Assembly (NCBI RefSeq): GCF_003383615.1
Contig: NZ_QNUL01000014.1
Coordinates: 62,001 to 126,000, forward strand
Direction of reading: 5' to 3'
Source of the DNA: Dyadobacter luteus
Lineage (GTDB): Bacteria > Bacteroidota > Bacteroidia > Cytophagales > Spirosomataceae
DNA length: 64,000 nucleotides
Shown here: positions 26,801 to 35,421 of the stretch, one piece after another
Layout of the letters: every line of letters begins with the position of its first letter
Position numbering within the stretch: position 1 is the stretch's first letter
Position numbers and translations under genes: made by a program
Notes under the pieces: generated by a model
What the model saw: only the letters and a program-made list of their open reading frames with translations
Databases searched by the model: none
What the model was told of the DNA's origin: nothing

Positions 26801-27468
26801 CAGAGCAGAATATCGTGTGCGTTCCAATCTTCCTGATCTACATAATGGGAATCGTTGGAAGCAATAATCTTTACGTTATACTTTCTTGCAAAACGGATAA
26901 GGACCTCGTTCACAATATACTGATCGCGGATTTCGTGGCGTTGTAGCTCCACATAAAAATCATCCCCGAACAAATCCAGCCACCAGCGAAACTCTTTTTC
27001 CGCCTCTTCTTCCCCTTTGCGAATAATGGTTTTAGGAATGATGGCTCCTATACAACAAGTCGTAGCGATTAATCCCTGATGGTATTTTACAATAAGCTCC
27101 TTGTCAATTCTGGGGTATTTACCATACATCCCTTCAATGAATCCCAGAGAACACATTTTTACCAAATTCTTATAGCCAATCTCATCCTTGGCAAGCAACA
27201 ACTGGTGATGTCTTACGTCTTTTTTATCCTTGGTAAATTGCCTGATGTGACGGTCTTCCACGACATAAAATTCGCAGCCCACAATCGGTTTAATTCCCTG
27301 TTTATTTCCCTCAGCTACAAATTCAAACACACCGAACATGTTTCCATGATCGGTGATCGCCACCGCAGGCATGTTATCAGCCTTTGCTTTCTTAAAAAGT
27401 TTTTTGATATCGGCAGCACCATCCAGCAGCGAAAACTGCGTATGGCAATGTAAATGAGAGAATTGCAT
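23818..27468 (-). CDS. dnaE: DNA polymerase III subunit alpha
   Basis: The 1216-residue replicative polymerase. The N-terminal PHP domain keeps its metal-binding residues (HLHCHTQFSLLDG at 5-17, ITDHGNMFG near 40). The polymerase catalytic aspartates are D430 and D432 in LPDIDTDFDD, and D607 in IKMDFLGLRNL. Finger and beta-binding regions follow, then an OB-fold (about 1000-1080, TIGGIVTSVIER) and a C-terminal tau-binding region. The length is normal for DnaE of Bacteroidota. The intact PHP His residues suggest the domain still binds metal. Confidence 0.96.
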   Translation of the reverse strand: MQFSHLHCHTQFSLLDGAADIKKLFKKAKADNMPAVAITDHGNMFGVFEFVAEGNKQGIKPIVGCEFYVVEDRHIRQFTKDKKDVRHHQLLLAKDEIGYKNLVKMCSLGFIEGMYGKYPRIDKELIVKYHQGLIATTCCIGAIIPKTIIRKGEEEAEKEFRWWLDLFGDDFYVELQRHEIRDQYIVNEVLIRFARKYNVKIIASNDSHYVDQEDWNAHDILLCINTGDKQSTPSAKDFDDEKGIPKGSRFAFFNDQFYFKNTSEMLQLFNDLPESLDNTNEIVDKIKTLNLNKDILLPNFPIPDEFKTHTLSEMVGKKELTADVLNQWEYLKHLTFVGAKFKYGTITAEIEDRLNFELDTIRNMGFPGYFLIVADFIDAGRKMGVFIGPGRGSAAGSVVAYCTGITNIDPIKYDLLFERFLNPDRISLPDIDTDFDDEGRQKVIDYVVKKYGYNQVAQIVTYGTMAAKSAIKDVARVMDLPLQDANMLAKLVPDKPAYNMTLNRIFTAPLEGEGSLLKKEGIAPEELDNVKKMRAIISGTDLQASVLQEARRLEGTVRNTGIHAAGIIIAPSDLTEIIPVSTSKDSDFLITQYQGKIIEDAGVIKMDFLGLRNLTIIKEALRLIKQNHNVDIVIDDIPLDDTKVFELFQRGETNAIFQFESDGMKKHMRDLIPDRFEHLIAMNALYRPGPIAYIPSFIRRKNGLEETTYDLPELEEYLADTYGITVYQEQVMLLSQKLAGFTKGQADTLRKAMGKKQIETLNKMKGDFMKGGGEKGLDLKKLEKIWTDWEAFASYAFNKSHSTCYAFVAYQTAYLKAHYTAEYMSAVLTSSLGNIEKITFFMEECKAQGLKVLGPDVNESDRQFNANGKGEIRFGLAGVKGSGDAAVEAIIEERNTGGAFKDIFDFIIRVNLRTVNKKTIESLAYAGGFDCFPEYHRAQYFATEQGENGTFIERLIRYANNYHAEKASAQASLFGAFGGNDMLMSKPKAADIESWGDLERLRYEKDVVGFYISGHPLDTFRIELDNFCTCTADEVMIISEGERRPKHFDKEVTIGGIVTSVIERMSKNGSPFMIFKVEDYKGSIEMLLGGEDCVRYRNYLQIGQFLHIKGKIQNRWKQEDQFEFKISNIQLLTEIREKMCKKIRINLPLDFIDEKSIMILNETFGANPGGCSVNMTVTDPETRLEVEMLSRAYRVAPSNEFFAALNRMEGVKFFLN

Positions 27469-27556
27469 TATATCTTGTTTTATTTATTTACCACAAAAGT
27501 GGCGTAATGTGGTTCATCAGTATACTTATCCGCTTCCCGCAGAAGGCTGGCTACAA

Positions 27557-28225
27557 CTATTCCTCTGTATGGTCCAGTATATAATTCATATAGTCGCAAT
27601 AAGGTTTCAGTAATCTGATTCCTTTCATGACTTCTTCAGCAAAGTCTTTCGATATGACTTCTTTATCTGAATAAGCGTGCATAAAGAACATTTGCTTTCT
27701 TTTGAGCAGATCAAGCTCTGGATGGTCCTTGGCAAATCCCTTCGGAGCAGTCTTTAACGATTCTCCCTGAATTTCCGGAAAATACGCTTTGAAATCCTTC
27801 ACTTCGATAATGTCTTTCAATTCCTGTGCGTTGTAGTCGATTTCCTGGCGGTACCTTGCCAGTTGCTCCGTAGTTGGCGACCACATTCCACCTCCCAGAA
27901 ATGAATGTCCGTTGGGCTGAATATGTAAATAATAGTCAATCTTACCTGAACTGCGCCCTCCTGCCCCTATTGCTATGGCGAGATTGCTCTTATATGGCTC
28001 CTTATTCTTTGAAAAGCGGATGTCTCTGTTAATACGAAAAATGCAATCTTTAACCTGCAGATTGCCTAAATCCTGAAATGTATGCACCTCCCTGATCAGG
28101 TGGGCAGTCAGCTTTTCTACATCGGCTTTGGCATCGTCGTATCGTTTTCGGTTTTCCTGAAACCATTCTCTGTTATTATTGGCAACAAGGTCTTTAAGAA
28201 ATTGCAGTGTTTTTGCCTGAAGCAT
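27557..28225 (-). CDS. DUF2461 family protein
   Basis: A 222-residue cytoplasmic protein of the DUF2461 (TIGR02453) family. Recognisable segments are FLKDLVANNNREWFQENRKRY (about 9-29), CIFRINRDIRFSKNKEPYKSN (about 60-80) and the glycine-rich GGGMWSPTTEQLARYR (about 111-126). The biochemical role of the family is not established. It lies upstream of dnaE on the same strand with an 88-bp gap and may share its transcript. Confidence 0.85.
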   Translation of the reverse strand: MLQAKTLQFLKDLVANNNREWFQENRKRYDDAKADVEKLTAHLIREVHTFQDLGNLQVKDCIFRINRDIRFSKNKEPYKSNLAIAIGAGGRSSGKIDYYLHIQPNGHSFLGGGMWSPTTEQLARYRQEIDYNAQELKDIIEVKDFKAYFPEIQGESLKTAPKGFAKDHPELDLLKRKQMFFMHAYSDKEVISKDFAEEVMKGIRLLKPYCDYMNYILDHTEE

Positions 28226-28537
28226 ATAAAACTAGTTTTATCTGGTACTTGAATTTGTCTGGAGATTTTTAAATATCCGGGTGATACTTGCTCAAATTTG
28301 AGGGCGAGGTGCTATATATTTTCAAATTTACTATCATTTTTTGATTCAATTTAACGAATTTTGGCAATTGAAAAAACATAAATTCCTTGTTAACTGATAA
28401 TCAGCGCCGGTCGTATCGTGAGATCTTTGAGCTAAACATCTGACCGATCGGATCATCTGAATATCTTTGTAACTTTTTCAATCAAAAAGCTTTCTGTAGC
28501 GTATTACAAAGTTTCTTTATATAATTATTTATAGTTA
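28226..28537. other. Intergenic region between the DUF2461 gene and trpS
   Basis: This 312-bp AT-rich gap separates two divergent genes. I find a perfect -7 box TATCTTTG at 28462-28469 and a related ATCTTTG at 28423-28429, but no gene, tRNA or T-box-like leader that I can support. Confidence 0.4.
28462..28469 (+). promoter_or_regulatory. Putative trpS -7 promoter box
   Basis: TATCTTTG matches TAnnTTTG exactly and lies 68 bp before the trpS start. No convincing -33 element is seen at about 19 bp upstream. Confidence 0.4.
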
Positions 28538-29515
28538 ATGGCCAGAATCCTAACTGGAATTCAAAGTAGTGGACGTCCTCATTTGGGTAATATCCTGGGT
28601 GCAATACTTCCTGCTATTGAGCTTTCCAAAAATCCGCAGAACGAATCATTTTTCTTTATCGCTGATCTGCATTCACTTACGTCGTTGAAAGACGGGGTTC
28701 AACGTGCAGAATACGTGAGAGCCATCGCTTCAACCTGGCTTGCTTTCGGATTTGATTTTAGACAAAATACGTTCTGGAGACAATCTAGGGTTCAGGAACA
28801 TACTGAGCTGGCATGGTATCTGAGTTGCTTCACGCCTTTTCCGATGCTCGCCAATGCAACTTCATTCAAAGAGAAATCGGAGAAACTGGCTGATGTAAAT
28901 GCAGGTTTGTTTACTTATCCCGTATTGCAGGCTGCTGATATTTTGCTTTACGATGCAAACATAATTCCGGTTGGTAAGGATCAGAAGCAACATCTGGAAA
29001 TGACGAAGGACATTGCAAGCCGGTTTAACCAACTAGCCGGAGAAGATATTCTGGTGTTACCAGAGCCAAAGATTGATGAACGGATCATGACGATACCGGG
29101 CATTGATGGTCAGAAGATGAGCAAGTCTTATCATAATTACATTGACATTTTCCTTCCGGAGAATGAACTGAAAAAGATTACTAAAAAGATATTGTCGGAC
29201 TCAAAAGGGCTTGATGATCCTAAGGATCCTGACGGTGATATCACCTTCAAACTGTATTCTCTGGTAGCCAGTGATGATGAAATAGCAGCAATGCGCAGCA
29301 ATTACGTGAATGGTGGATATGGCTACGGACATGCCAAGCAGGCGCTCTACGAATGCATTCTGCAGAAGTTTGAGGAGCCGCGCCGCATTTTTAACTATTA
29401 CATGGAAAACAATGACGAGCTGGAGAAAATCCTTACCGAAGGTGAAGAAAAAGCGAGGCAGATAGCCCGCCATACAATAGGTAAGGTCAGAAGCGTGTTA
29501 GGATTCAGCTCATGA
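28538..29515 (+). CDS. trpS: Tryptophan-tRNA ligase
   Basis: A 325-residue class Ic aminoacyl-tRNA synthetase charging tRNA-Trp. The HIGH-type motif is PHLGN (14-18) after TGIQSSGR, and the KMSKS loop is K193-S197 in DGQKMSKSYHNY. Family signatures ADLHSLT (43-49) and LQAADILLYDANIIPVGKDQ are present. The stop overlaps the start of the PAP2 gene by four bases (ATGA), so the two are translationally coupled. Confidence 0.95.
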   Translation: MARILTGIQSSGRPHLGNILGAILPAIELSKNPQNESFFFIADLHSLTSLKDGVQRAEYVRAIASTWLAFGFDFRQNTFWRQSRVQEHTELAWYLSCFTPFPMLANATSFKEKSEKLADVNAGLFTYPVLQAADILLYDANIIPVGKDQKQHLEMTKDIASRFNQLAGEDILVLPEPKIDERIMTIPGIDGQKMSKSYHNYIDIFLPENELKKITKKILSDSKGLDDPKDPDGDITFKLYSLVASDDEIAAMRSNYVNGGYGYGHAKQALYECILQKFEEPRRIFNYYMENNDELEKILTEGEEKARQIARHTIGKVRSVLGFSS

Positions 29516-30087
29516 GCGAAAGTATAACGTCACTCATTCAGCATGATCAGCAATTGTTTCTCTGGCTGAATGGAATGCATTCGCCCTGGGCCGACCAGCT
29601 GATGTATTGGGTGACTTATAAGTATACCTGGATACCGCTTTATATACTTTTGATCTCGTTGACAATAAAGGCAGAAGGGAAAAAAAGTATTGCCATTGTA
29701 GTAACGGTAATCGTAGCTGTAGTGATTGCGGATAAGATTACCTCGGGAATTATGAAGCCTTATTTTGCCCGGTTCAGGCCTTGTCATGAGCCGCTTCTTG
29801 CAGGGCTCGTTCATGAAGTGGCGGGATGCGGCGGACAGTTTGGGTTCGCATCTTCGCATGCTTCCACAAGTTTTGCACTGGCAACTGTCTGGTTTAGTTT
29901 ACTTTACCGAAAGGTTAATTTTATGTGGCTGGTGTTGCTGTGGGCGTGTTTTTATTCCTACAGTCGTGTGTATGTCGGGGTACACTATCCGGGAGATATT
30001 TTCGTAGGTGCTCTTGTCGGAGTAGTTACCGGTTTAGGTAGTATTCGTCTCTACTACATTTTTTTAGAGAAATATTATCGTAATTAA
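29512..30087 (+). CDS. PAP2-family membrane phosphatase
   Basis: A 191-residue membrane phosphatase with the three-part acid phosphatase signature: KPYFARFRP (KxxxxxxRP), SSHAS in place of PSGH, and SRVYVGVHYPGD (SRxxxxxHxxxD). Four to five hydrophobic spans surround these motifs, placing the active site at the periplasmic face. Likely substrates are lipid phosphates such as undecaprenyl pyrophosphate or phosphatidic acid. The gene begins inside the trpS stop codon (4-bp overlap). Confidence 0.88.
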   Translation: MSESITSLIQHDQQLFLWLNGMHSPWADQLMYWVTYKYTWIPLYILLISLTIKAEGKKSIAIVVTVIVAVVIADKITSGIMKPYFARFRPCHEPLLAGLVHEVAGCGGQFGFASSHASTSFALATVWFSLLYRKVNFMWLVLLWACFYSYSRVYVGVHYPGDIFVGALVGVVTGLGSIRLYYIFLEKYYRN

Positions 30088-30099
30088 TTGATTTTTATT

Positions 30100-30107
30100 T
30101 AATTTTG
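30100..30107 (+). promoter_or_regulatory. Putative prs -7 promoter box
   Basis: TAATTTTG matches TAnnTTTG exactly, 19 bp before the prs ATG, in an AT-rich gap. Confidence 0.4.
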
Positions 30108-30126
30108 CGCAAATTTTTAGTTAGCC

Positions 30127-31074
30127 ATGGGCTCATTTAACACAGTTAAAATTTTTTCAGGAAGTCAATCAGAATATTTGGCGAAAGACATAGCCAGATA
30201 TTATGGTAAAGAACTTGGCGGGTACAATCTGCGTAAGTTTAGCGATGGTGAATTGTCTCCGAGTTTTGAGGAGTCAGTGAGGGGTTGTGATGTATTTTTA
30301 ATTCAGTCTACATTCCCGCCAACGGACAATCTGATGGAGTTACTGCTGATGGTAGATGCAGCAAGACGTGCATCTGCTCATTATGTAACTGTGGTAATTC
30401 CTTATTTTGGTTACGCCCGTCAGGATAGAAAAGATAAACCACGCGTGGCTATCGCTGCAAAGGTGGTTGCAAATCTGCTCACTTCTGTAGGTGTGGATCG
30501 CCTGGTAACGTTAGATCTTCATGCAGGACAAATCCAGGGCTTCTTCGATTTCCCTGTAGATCACCTGGAAGGTACTTCTATTTTCGTTCCTTATATCAAA
30601 TCATTAGGCCTTAAAAATCTGCTGATCGCTTCGCCAGATATGGGTGGTGCGGCACGTGCAAGAAACTTTGCGAAGTTTTTGAACGTTGATATGATACTTT
30701 GCGATAAACATCGTAAAAGAGCCAATGAGATTGCAAGTATGCAAGTGATTGGTGATGTGGAAGGAATGGATGTTGTGCTTGTGGATGACCTGATTGATAC
30801 CGGAGGTACGCTTTGCAAAGCTGCAGAGATTATCCTCGACAAAGGTGCCAATTCTGTGCGTGCGATCAGTACACACGCAATTATGTCAGGAAAAGCACAT
30901 GAAAATATTGCCAATTCAGTTTTAGAGGAATTGATCATTACAGATACGATTCCGTTGAAACAGCAAAACGATAAAATCCGCGTACTTACGGTTGCAGAGA
31001 TTTTTGCAAAAGCCATAGGTCGGATTCGTGATCATGAGTCTATTAGTTCATTATTTATAAATCACAATCAATAA
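30127..31074 (+). CDS. prs: Ribose-phosphate pyrophosphokinase
   Basis: A 315-residue enzyme making PRPP from ribose 5-phosphate and ATP for nucleotide, His and Trp synthesis. The PRPP-binding loop is VVLVDDLIDTGGTLCKAA (about 217-234). The ATP/ribose region has PYFGYARQDRKDKPRVAIAAK (about 96-116) and DLHAGQIQGFFDFPVDHL (about 131-148). Length is standard. rplY follows after 30 bp, a pairing widely conserved in bacteria, so the two are likely one operon. Confidence 0.95.
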   Translation: MGSFNTVKIFSGSQSEYLAKDIARYYGKELGGYNLRKFSDGELSPSFEESVRGCDVFLIQSTFPPTDNLMELLLMVDAARRASAHYVTVVIPYFGYARQDRKDKPRVAIAAKVVANLLTSVGVDRLVTLDLHAGQIQGFFDFPVDHLEGTSIFVPYIKSLGLKNLLIASPDMGGAARARNFAKFLNVDMILCDKHRKRANEIASMQVIGDVEGMDVVLVDDLIDTGGTLCKAAEIILDKGANSVRAISTHAIMSGKAHENIANSVLEELIITDTIPLKQQNDKIRVLTVAEIFAKAIGRIRDHESISSLFINHNQ

Positions 31075-31104
31075 TTTTTTTTAATTTTCTAATTTTTTTA
31101 TTCT

Positions 31105-31671
31105 ATGAAAGCACTTGAGATTGTAGGGTTTAAAAGAGCGAATCTCGGTAAGGTACAATCCCAGGAACTTCGCTCACAAGGTTATGTTCCGTCTGTACTT
31201 TATGGAGGAAGCGAGCAGGTTCATTTTTATGCACCAGCTATGTTGTTCCGTGAATTGCTTTTCACACCGGATATTTATAATGTTACCTTGAACATCGAGG
31301 GAACAATATACAATGCCATCCTTCAGGAAAAACAGTTTCACCCTGTAAACGATTCTCTTATCCACGCTGACTTTTTACAAATCATCGACGGAAAAGAAAT
31401 TAAGGTTGACGTACCTGTAAAACTTACCGGAGCATCTGCGGGAGTTATGAAAGGTGGTAAAATGAATCAAAAATTGCGTAAATTGCGTGTTCAAGGTTTA
31501 GCTGAGAACATTCCTGACTACGTTAACGTTGATGTAACTGAACTTGATTTAGGAAAATCAGTGAAGGTTGGTGCTGTTAAAGCTGAAAATTTTGTTATCT
31601 TGACAGCCGCAAGCAACCCAATCGCTTCAGTTGAAATCCCACGTGCACTTCGCGGTACACTTGGCAAATAA
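31105..31671 (+). CDS. rplY: 50S ribosomal protein L25, CTC/TL5 form
   Basis: A 188-residue two-domain L25 (general stress protein CTC type). The N-terminal 5S-rRNA-binding domain has ELRSQGYVPSVLYGG (about 22-36) and LLFTPDIYNVTLNI (about 50-63). The C-terminal beta domain has PVKLTGASAGVMKGGKMNQ and LRKLRVQGL, followed by IPDYVNVDVTELDLGKSVKV. It lies 30 bp behind prs and is followed by a terminator. Confidence 0.94.
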   Translation: MKALEIVGFKRANLGKVQSQELRSQGYVPSVLYGGSEQVHFYAPAMLFRELLFTPDIYNVTLNIEGTIYNAILQEKQFHPVNDSLIHADFLQIIDGKEIKVDVPVKLTGASAGVMKGGKMNQKLRKLRVQGLAENIPDYVNVDVTELDLGKSVKVGAVKAENFVILTAASNPIASVEIPRALRGTLGK

Positions 31672-31705
31672 TAAGTATTTTATTTTTCATGGCTAATAGA
31701 TGCAA

Positions 31706-31734
31706 ATGTGCCGACCTTTGGTCGGCATTTTTGT
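31706..31734 (+). terminator. Terminator after rplY
   Basis: GCCGACC (31710-31716) pairs with GGTCGGC (31720-31726) around a 3-nt loop, extended by one or two pairs and followed by a T run. Confidence 0.85.
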
Positions 31735-31844
31735 TTATATACACCGCCTGATGCCAGGTAGCTGTTGGCAATTATCTATAAGCTGCCAGGTTCGTAAGTG
31801 AATGATCAGTAGTGCGTTATAAAACTGAATAATAGCTATTACTT

Positions 31845-32339
31845 ATGGATAAAATATACAGTTTACATCTGCAGGAAATGTTCGTTCCCAGCCTATCCCT
31901 GTTAGAAGTATTTATAAGGGGAACAATCACCTATTGGATTATCTATTTGTTTCTCCGTGTTTTCAGAAGGGGGACCGGCCAGCTTAGCATCAGCGACTTG
32001 CTGTTGATAACGATGATTTCAGATGCAGCACAAAACGCTATGGCAGGTACATATAATTCCATCACCGAGGGTGCAGTCCTGATCGGAACACTTGTTTTCT
32101 GGGATTACGCGATTGATTGGATGGGGTACAAAAAGATTTTGTTTGGCAAACTCAGCCGCCCCGCTCCTATTCTTCTGATCAGGAACGGCCGACTGCATCA
32201 CGCCAATATGGAGAAAGAGTTAATGGATCTGACCGAACTTCAGGGCTTACTCAGGGAAAATGGTGTTGACGATTATCGCAAAGTAAAAACCTGTTATCTG
32301 GAATCTACCGGCAACATCAGTGTTGTTCTGCTTGAGTAG
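31845..32339 (+). CDS. DUF421 (YetF-like) membrane protein
   Basis: A 164-residue protein with two or three N-terminal membrane spans (about 18-40, 45-60, 70-90) and a cytosolic YetF domain. The latter shows RPAPILLIRNGRLHHANMEKELMDLTELQGLLRENGV (about 104-140, read in segments), the usual DUF421 signature. Function is not established. In Bacillus, YetF-family proteins associate with the membrane. The 3' end overlaps the end of the convergent dehydrogenase gene by 23 bp. Confidence 0.85.
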   Translation: MDKIYSLHLQEMFVPSLSLLEVFIRGTITYWIIYLFLRVFRRGTGQLSISDLLLITMISDAAQNAMAGTYNSITEGAVLIGTLVFWDYAIDWMGYKKILFGKLSRPAPILLIRNGRLHHANMEKELMDLTELQGLLRENGVDDYRKVKTCYLESTGNISVVLLE

Positions 32340-33279
32340 GGAATTTCCCTTCACTTATCCAGCTTTTGATCTGGCGGACTAATACTTCGTTGATCCGGTT
32401 ATAACTCTCATGCGTCCAGCCACCAATGTGAGGAGTCAGTACTACATTGTCCTGCGCTTTGATATAATCAAATGCCACTTGTTGTTCTCCTGTAAGCTTT
32501 GCAAGCTTTTCATTCTCCAAAACATCAAGGCATGCACCTTTTATCTTTCCCGATTGCAGTCCGGAAGCGACAGATGACAAATGGGCAGTCTCTCCACGAG
32601 ACAGATTCATCAGGTAAAACGGCTTTTTAAAACCTTCTACAAAATCATCATCCACAAGGAATTTGGTTTCATTTGTCAATGGGATATGAAGACTAACGAT
32701 GTCGGCTTCCTGCATAATTTGCTCAACTGAACTTTCCTGGGCAAACTGATCTCCGTAATTGTCACGGTACTTATCATACGCCAACACCTTACAGCCAAAG
32801 CCACTCAGTCTGCGTGCAGTGGCACCTCCGTTGTTGCCATAGCCGATCAATCCCACGGTTTTATTCATCAGCTCTACACCGCGATTTCCTTCTCTGTCCC
32901 ACACAGCCGTACGCACTTGGCGATCGGCGCGGAGAATGTTGTTAAATAATGCAAGTAACATACCCAACGCATGTTCAGCCACCGCATCCCTGTTGCCTTC
33001 GCCGGCATGAAATACTTCAATATTGAACTCGGCTGCTGCTTCGAGGTCTATCAGGTCGAGACCGGCTCCCGCACGTCCGATAAATTTCAGATTGGTTGCC
33101 GCGTTTAAAACTTCTCGGTTTACAGTCGTTTTACTGCGTATAATGAGCCCGTCGTATGCGGGCAATGTATTAAGTATATCTTCTCTTTTGTACTCAGGAT
33201 GGTAAGAATATGCCCAGCCCTGCTCTTCAAACATGGTAAAAAGAGAGGGGTGCATGGAGTCTGCTATCAGGATTTTCAT
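32317..33279 (-). CDS. D-isomer 2-hydroxyacid dehydrogenase
   Basis: A 320-residue NAD-dependent dehydrogenase related to phosphoglycerate dehydrogenase (SerA without the ACT domain). The Rossmann motif is GLIGYGNNGGATARRL. The catalytic triad is seen as Arg in NLSRGET, Glu in LDVLENE and His in LTPHIGGWTH. IGRAGAGLDLIDLEAA marks the hinge region. I use the ATG at 33279, because the upstream extension to 33345 is not family-like. It could make 3-phosphohydroxypyruvate or act on another 2-oxoacid, and sequence alone does not decide. The gene is convergent with, and overlaps, the DUF421 gene. Confidence 0.85.
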   Translation of the reverse strand: MKILIADSMHPSLFTMFEEQGWAYSYHPEYKREDILNTLPAYDGLIIRSKTTVNREVLNAATNLKFIGRAGAGLDLIDLEAAAEFNIEVFHAGEGNRDAVAEHALGMLLALFNNILRADRQVRTAVWDREGNRGVELMNKTVGLIGYGNNGGATARRLSGFGCKVLAYDKYRDNYGDQFAQESSVEQIMQEADIVSLHIPLTNETKFLVDDDFVEGFKKPFYLMNLSRGETAHLSSVASGLQSGKIKGACLDVLENEKLAKLTGEQQVAFDYIKAQDNVVLTPHIGGWTHESYNRINEVLVRQIKSWISEGKFPTQAEQH

Positions 33280-33376
33280 ATGAGGCACGGGATTTTTTGT
33301 AACTTGCCGCTCTATTGCTTCCGCAAAAGTAATAGAGAAATGCACATTAGAATTGTAAGAATATCATTTAAAGTTC

Positions 33377-34501
33377 ATGAGCGAGCAAACGAGCACTAAG
33401 CCCATTATCGGAATCACATTGGGGGATTACAACGGTGTAGGACCGGAAGTAATACTTAAAGCACTAGAAGGAAATCAGTTAGCGAAATTATGCACACCGG
33501 TGGTTTACGGATCACTGCGCGTGTTGAATCAATATAGAAATCTTTTGGATATGAAAGATTGGACCTTACACGGCATTCAAAAACCGGAGCAAGCCAATCC
33601 GAAACTCTCCAATGTCATTACTTGCTGGCACGACCATCAGACGGAAATTGCTCCCGGACAAATTACCGCTGAAGCAGGTCAGGCATCTTTTTCTTCACTA
33701 AAACGGGCAGTTGAAGATCTTCGTAACGGAAAAATCCATGCGATTGTGACGGGACCGATCAATAAGGACAACATCCAGAATGATGATTTCAAGTTTCCGG
33801 GGCACACAGAATACTTTGCCAAATCATTTGAAGTAGACGATGCGCTAATGTTTATGGTTGCGGGAGACCTGCGTGTTGGTGTTCTGACGGGGCATATTCC
33901 ACTGGAAAATGTAAAAGCAAACATTACGAAAGAAAAATTAACAGCCAAAATCGATCAGATTCTTAAATCTCTGAAAGGTGACTTCGGGATAAAAAAGCCA
34001 CGTCTTGCTGTATTGGGTCTCAATCCACATGCCGGCGAAAATGGATTGCTTGGATCCGAGGAAATCGAAATCATCCAGCCGGTGATTAAAGAATTTAAGG
34101 ATAGAGGTAATTTGGTGATCGGACCGTTTCCGGCAGATGGCTTTTTCGCCGCAGGCACCTATAAAAAGTATGATGCTGTTTTGGCCATGTACCACGATCA
34201 GGGTCTTATTCCTTTTAAAACACTTGCATTCAACGAAGGTGTGAATTTCACAGCCGGATTACCCGTAGTGCGTACTTCTCCGGATCATGGCACCGCTTAC
34301 AATATTGCAGGCAAGAAGCAGGCTTCAGAAGGGTCATTGCTTCAGGCTATTTACCTCGCTATAGATGTTGCCCGATACAGAGTGGAAAGTGACGAAATCG
34401 ACAAAAATGCGTTGGTATCGAAGCCTCAGCAGTCGGAAAGCCAGCATCCAGCCAAATCTGGTGGTAAGCAGCGATTCAATAATCAAAATAAAAACGATTG
34501 A
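33377..34501 (+). CDS. pdxA: 4-hydroxythreonine-4-phosphate dehydrogenase
   Basis: A 374-residue NAD-dependent enzyme of pyridoxal 5'-phosphate synthesis (DXP-dependent route). Metal-binding histidines appear in PGHTEYFAKSF, in LTGHIPLENVK and in MYHDQGLIPFK. GITLGDYNGVGPEVILKAL (12-30) is the N-terminal signature. About 30 residues beyond the usual end form a polar Gln/Asn/Lys-rich tail (about 350-374). The yicC-like gene begins 27 bp downstream, suggesting an operon. Confidence 0.93.
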   Translation: MSEQTSTKPIIGITLGDYNGVGPEVILKALEGNQLAKLCTPVVYGSLRVLNQYRNLLDMKDWTLHGIQKPEQANPKLSNVITCWHDHQTEIAPGQITAEAGQASFSSLKRAVEDLRNGKIHAIVTGPINKDNIQNDDFKFPGHTEYFAKSFEVDDALMFMVAGDLRVGVLTGHIPLENVKANITKEKLTAKIDQILKSLKGDFGIKKPRLAVLGLNPHAGENGLLGSEEIEIIQPVIKEFKDRGNLVIGPFPADGFFAAGTYKKYDAVLAMYHDQGLIPFKTLAFNEGVNFTAGLPVVRTSPDHGTAYNIAGKKQASEGSLLQAIYLAIDVARYRVESDEIDKNALVSKPQQSESQHPAKSGGKQRFNNQNKND

Positions 34502-34528
34502 TTTCATCATTATAACTGTACTTTTTAC

Positions 34529-35416
34529 ATGCTAAAATCTATGACAGGATACGGTGTTTCCAACATCGAATCTGAATCAATAAACGTAACTGTTGAGATC
34601 AAAACGCTTAATTCCAAGTTTCTGGACATTTACTGCCGGATTCCAAGACATTTCTCTGAGCGCGAAATTGAGATCAGAAATCTGCTTACACAATCTCTGG
34701 AGAGAGGAAAAGTAGAGTTTACACTTACTGTACAACCCGTTGGGAAGGCGGTTGCGTCAACTACTGTGAACCGTGCGTTGGTGGCTGCCTACTATCAGGA
34801 TTTATTCGAAACTGCGAGTGGAATTGGGTTTGAGCCTGATAATACGGAGTTGTATCGCCTGGCTTTACAAATGCCGAATACCTACAATACCGAATCAGTA
34901 GATGAGTCAAGTAAGGAAAATGACTGGTCTCAGATCAAGGTAGCTGTGCTCGAAGCGATTCGAAAATGTAATGTCTTTCGTGAGCAGGAGGGTAAAATGA
35001 CAGCTGATAAGTTCAATGATTACATTACGACCATAGAGGAACTATTGGCCAGTGTGATTGAACAGGACAAATTGCGCATCCCGGCAGTAAGAGAAAGACT
35101 GGAAAAACAGGTACGTGATCTGTTGTCGGACGATAATTATGATCCAAACCGTTTCGAGCAGGAATTGATATACTATATCGAGAAGTTTGACATATCCGAA
35201 GAAAAAATCCGTCTGGCTAATCACCTGACCTACTTCCGCGAAACGCTTGACTCCAATGAAAGCAATGGTAAGAAACTAAATTTCATTGCTCAGGAAATTG
35301 GGCGTGAGATAAATACGATCGGTTCGAAGGCGAATGACGCAACCATTCAGCATTTGGTAGTTAGAATGAAGGACGAGCTAGAAAAGATTAAGGAGCAGAC
35401 AATGAATATCATCTAA
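34529..35416 (+). CDS. YicC family endoribonuclease
   Basis: A 295-residue protein of the YicC/YloC family, recently linked to RNA cleavage. The N-terminal signature MLKSMTGYG opens the protein, with IKTLNSKFLDI, RGKVEFTLTV and RFEQELIYYIEKFDISEEKIRL later. The C-terminal DUF1732 part has GKKLNFIAQEIGREINTIGSKA. The usual length is about 290 residues. It lies between pdxA (27 bp) and the glycosylase gene (5 bp), so all three are probably co-transcribed. Confidence 0.92.
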   Translation: MLKSMTGYGVSNIESESINVTVEIKTLNSKFLDIYCRIPRHFSEREIEIRNLLTQSLERGKVEFTLTVQPVGKAVASTTVNRALVAAYYQDLFETASGIGFEPDNTELYRLALQMPNTYNTESVDESSKENDWSQIKVAVLEAIRKCNVFREQEGKMTADKFNDYITTIEELLASVIEQDKLRIPAVRERLEKQVRDLLSDDNYDPNRFEQELIYYIEKFDISEEKIRLANHLTYFRETLDSNESNGKKLNFIAQEIGREINTIGSKANDATIQHLVVRMKDELEKIKEQTMNII

Positions 35417-35421
35417 TAAAC

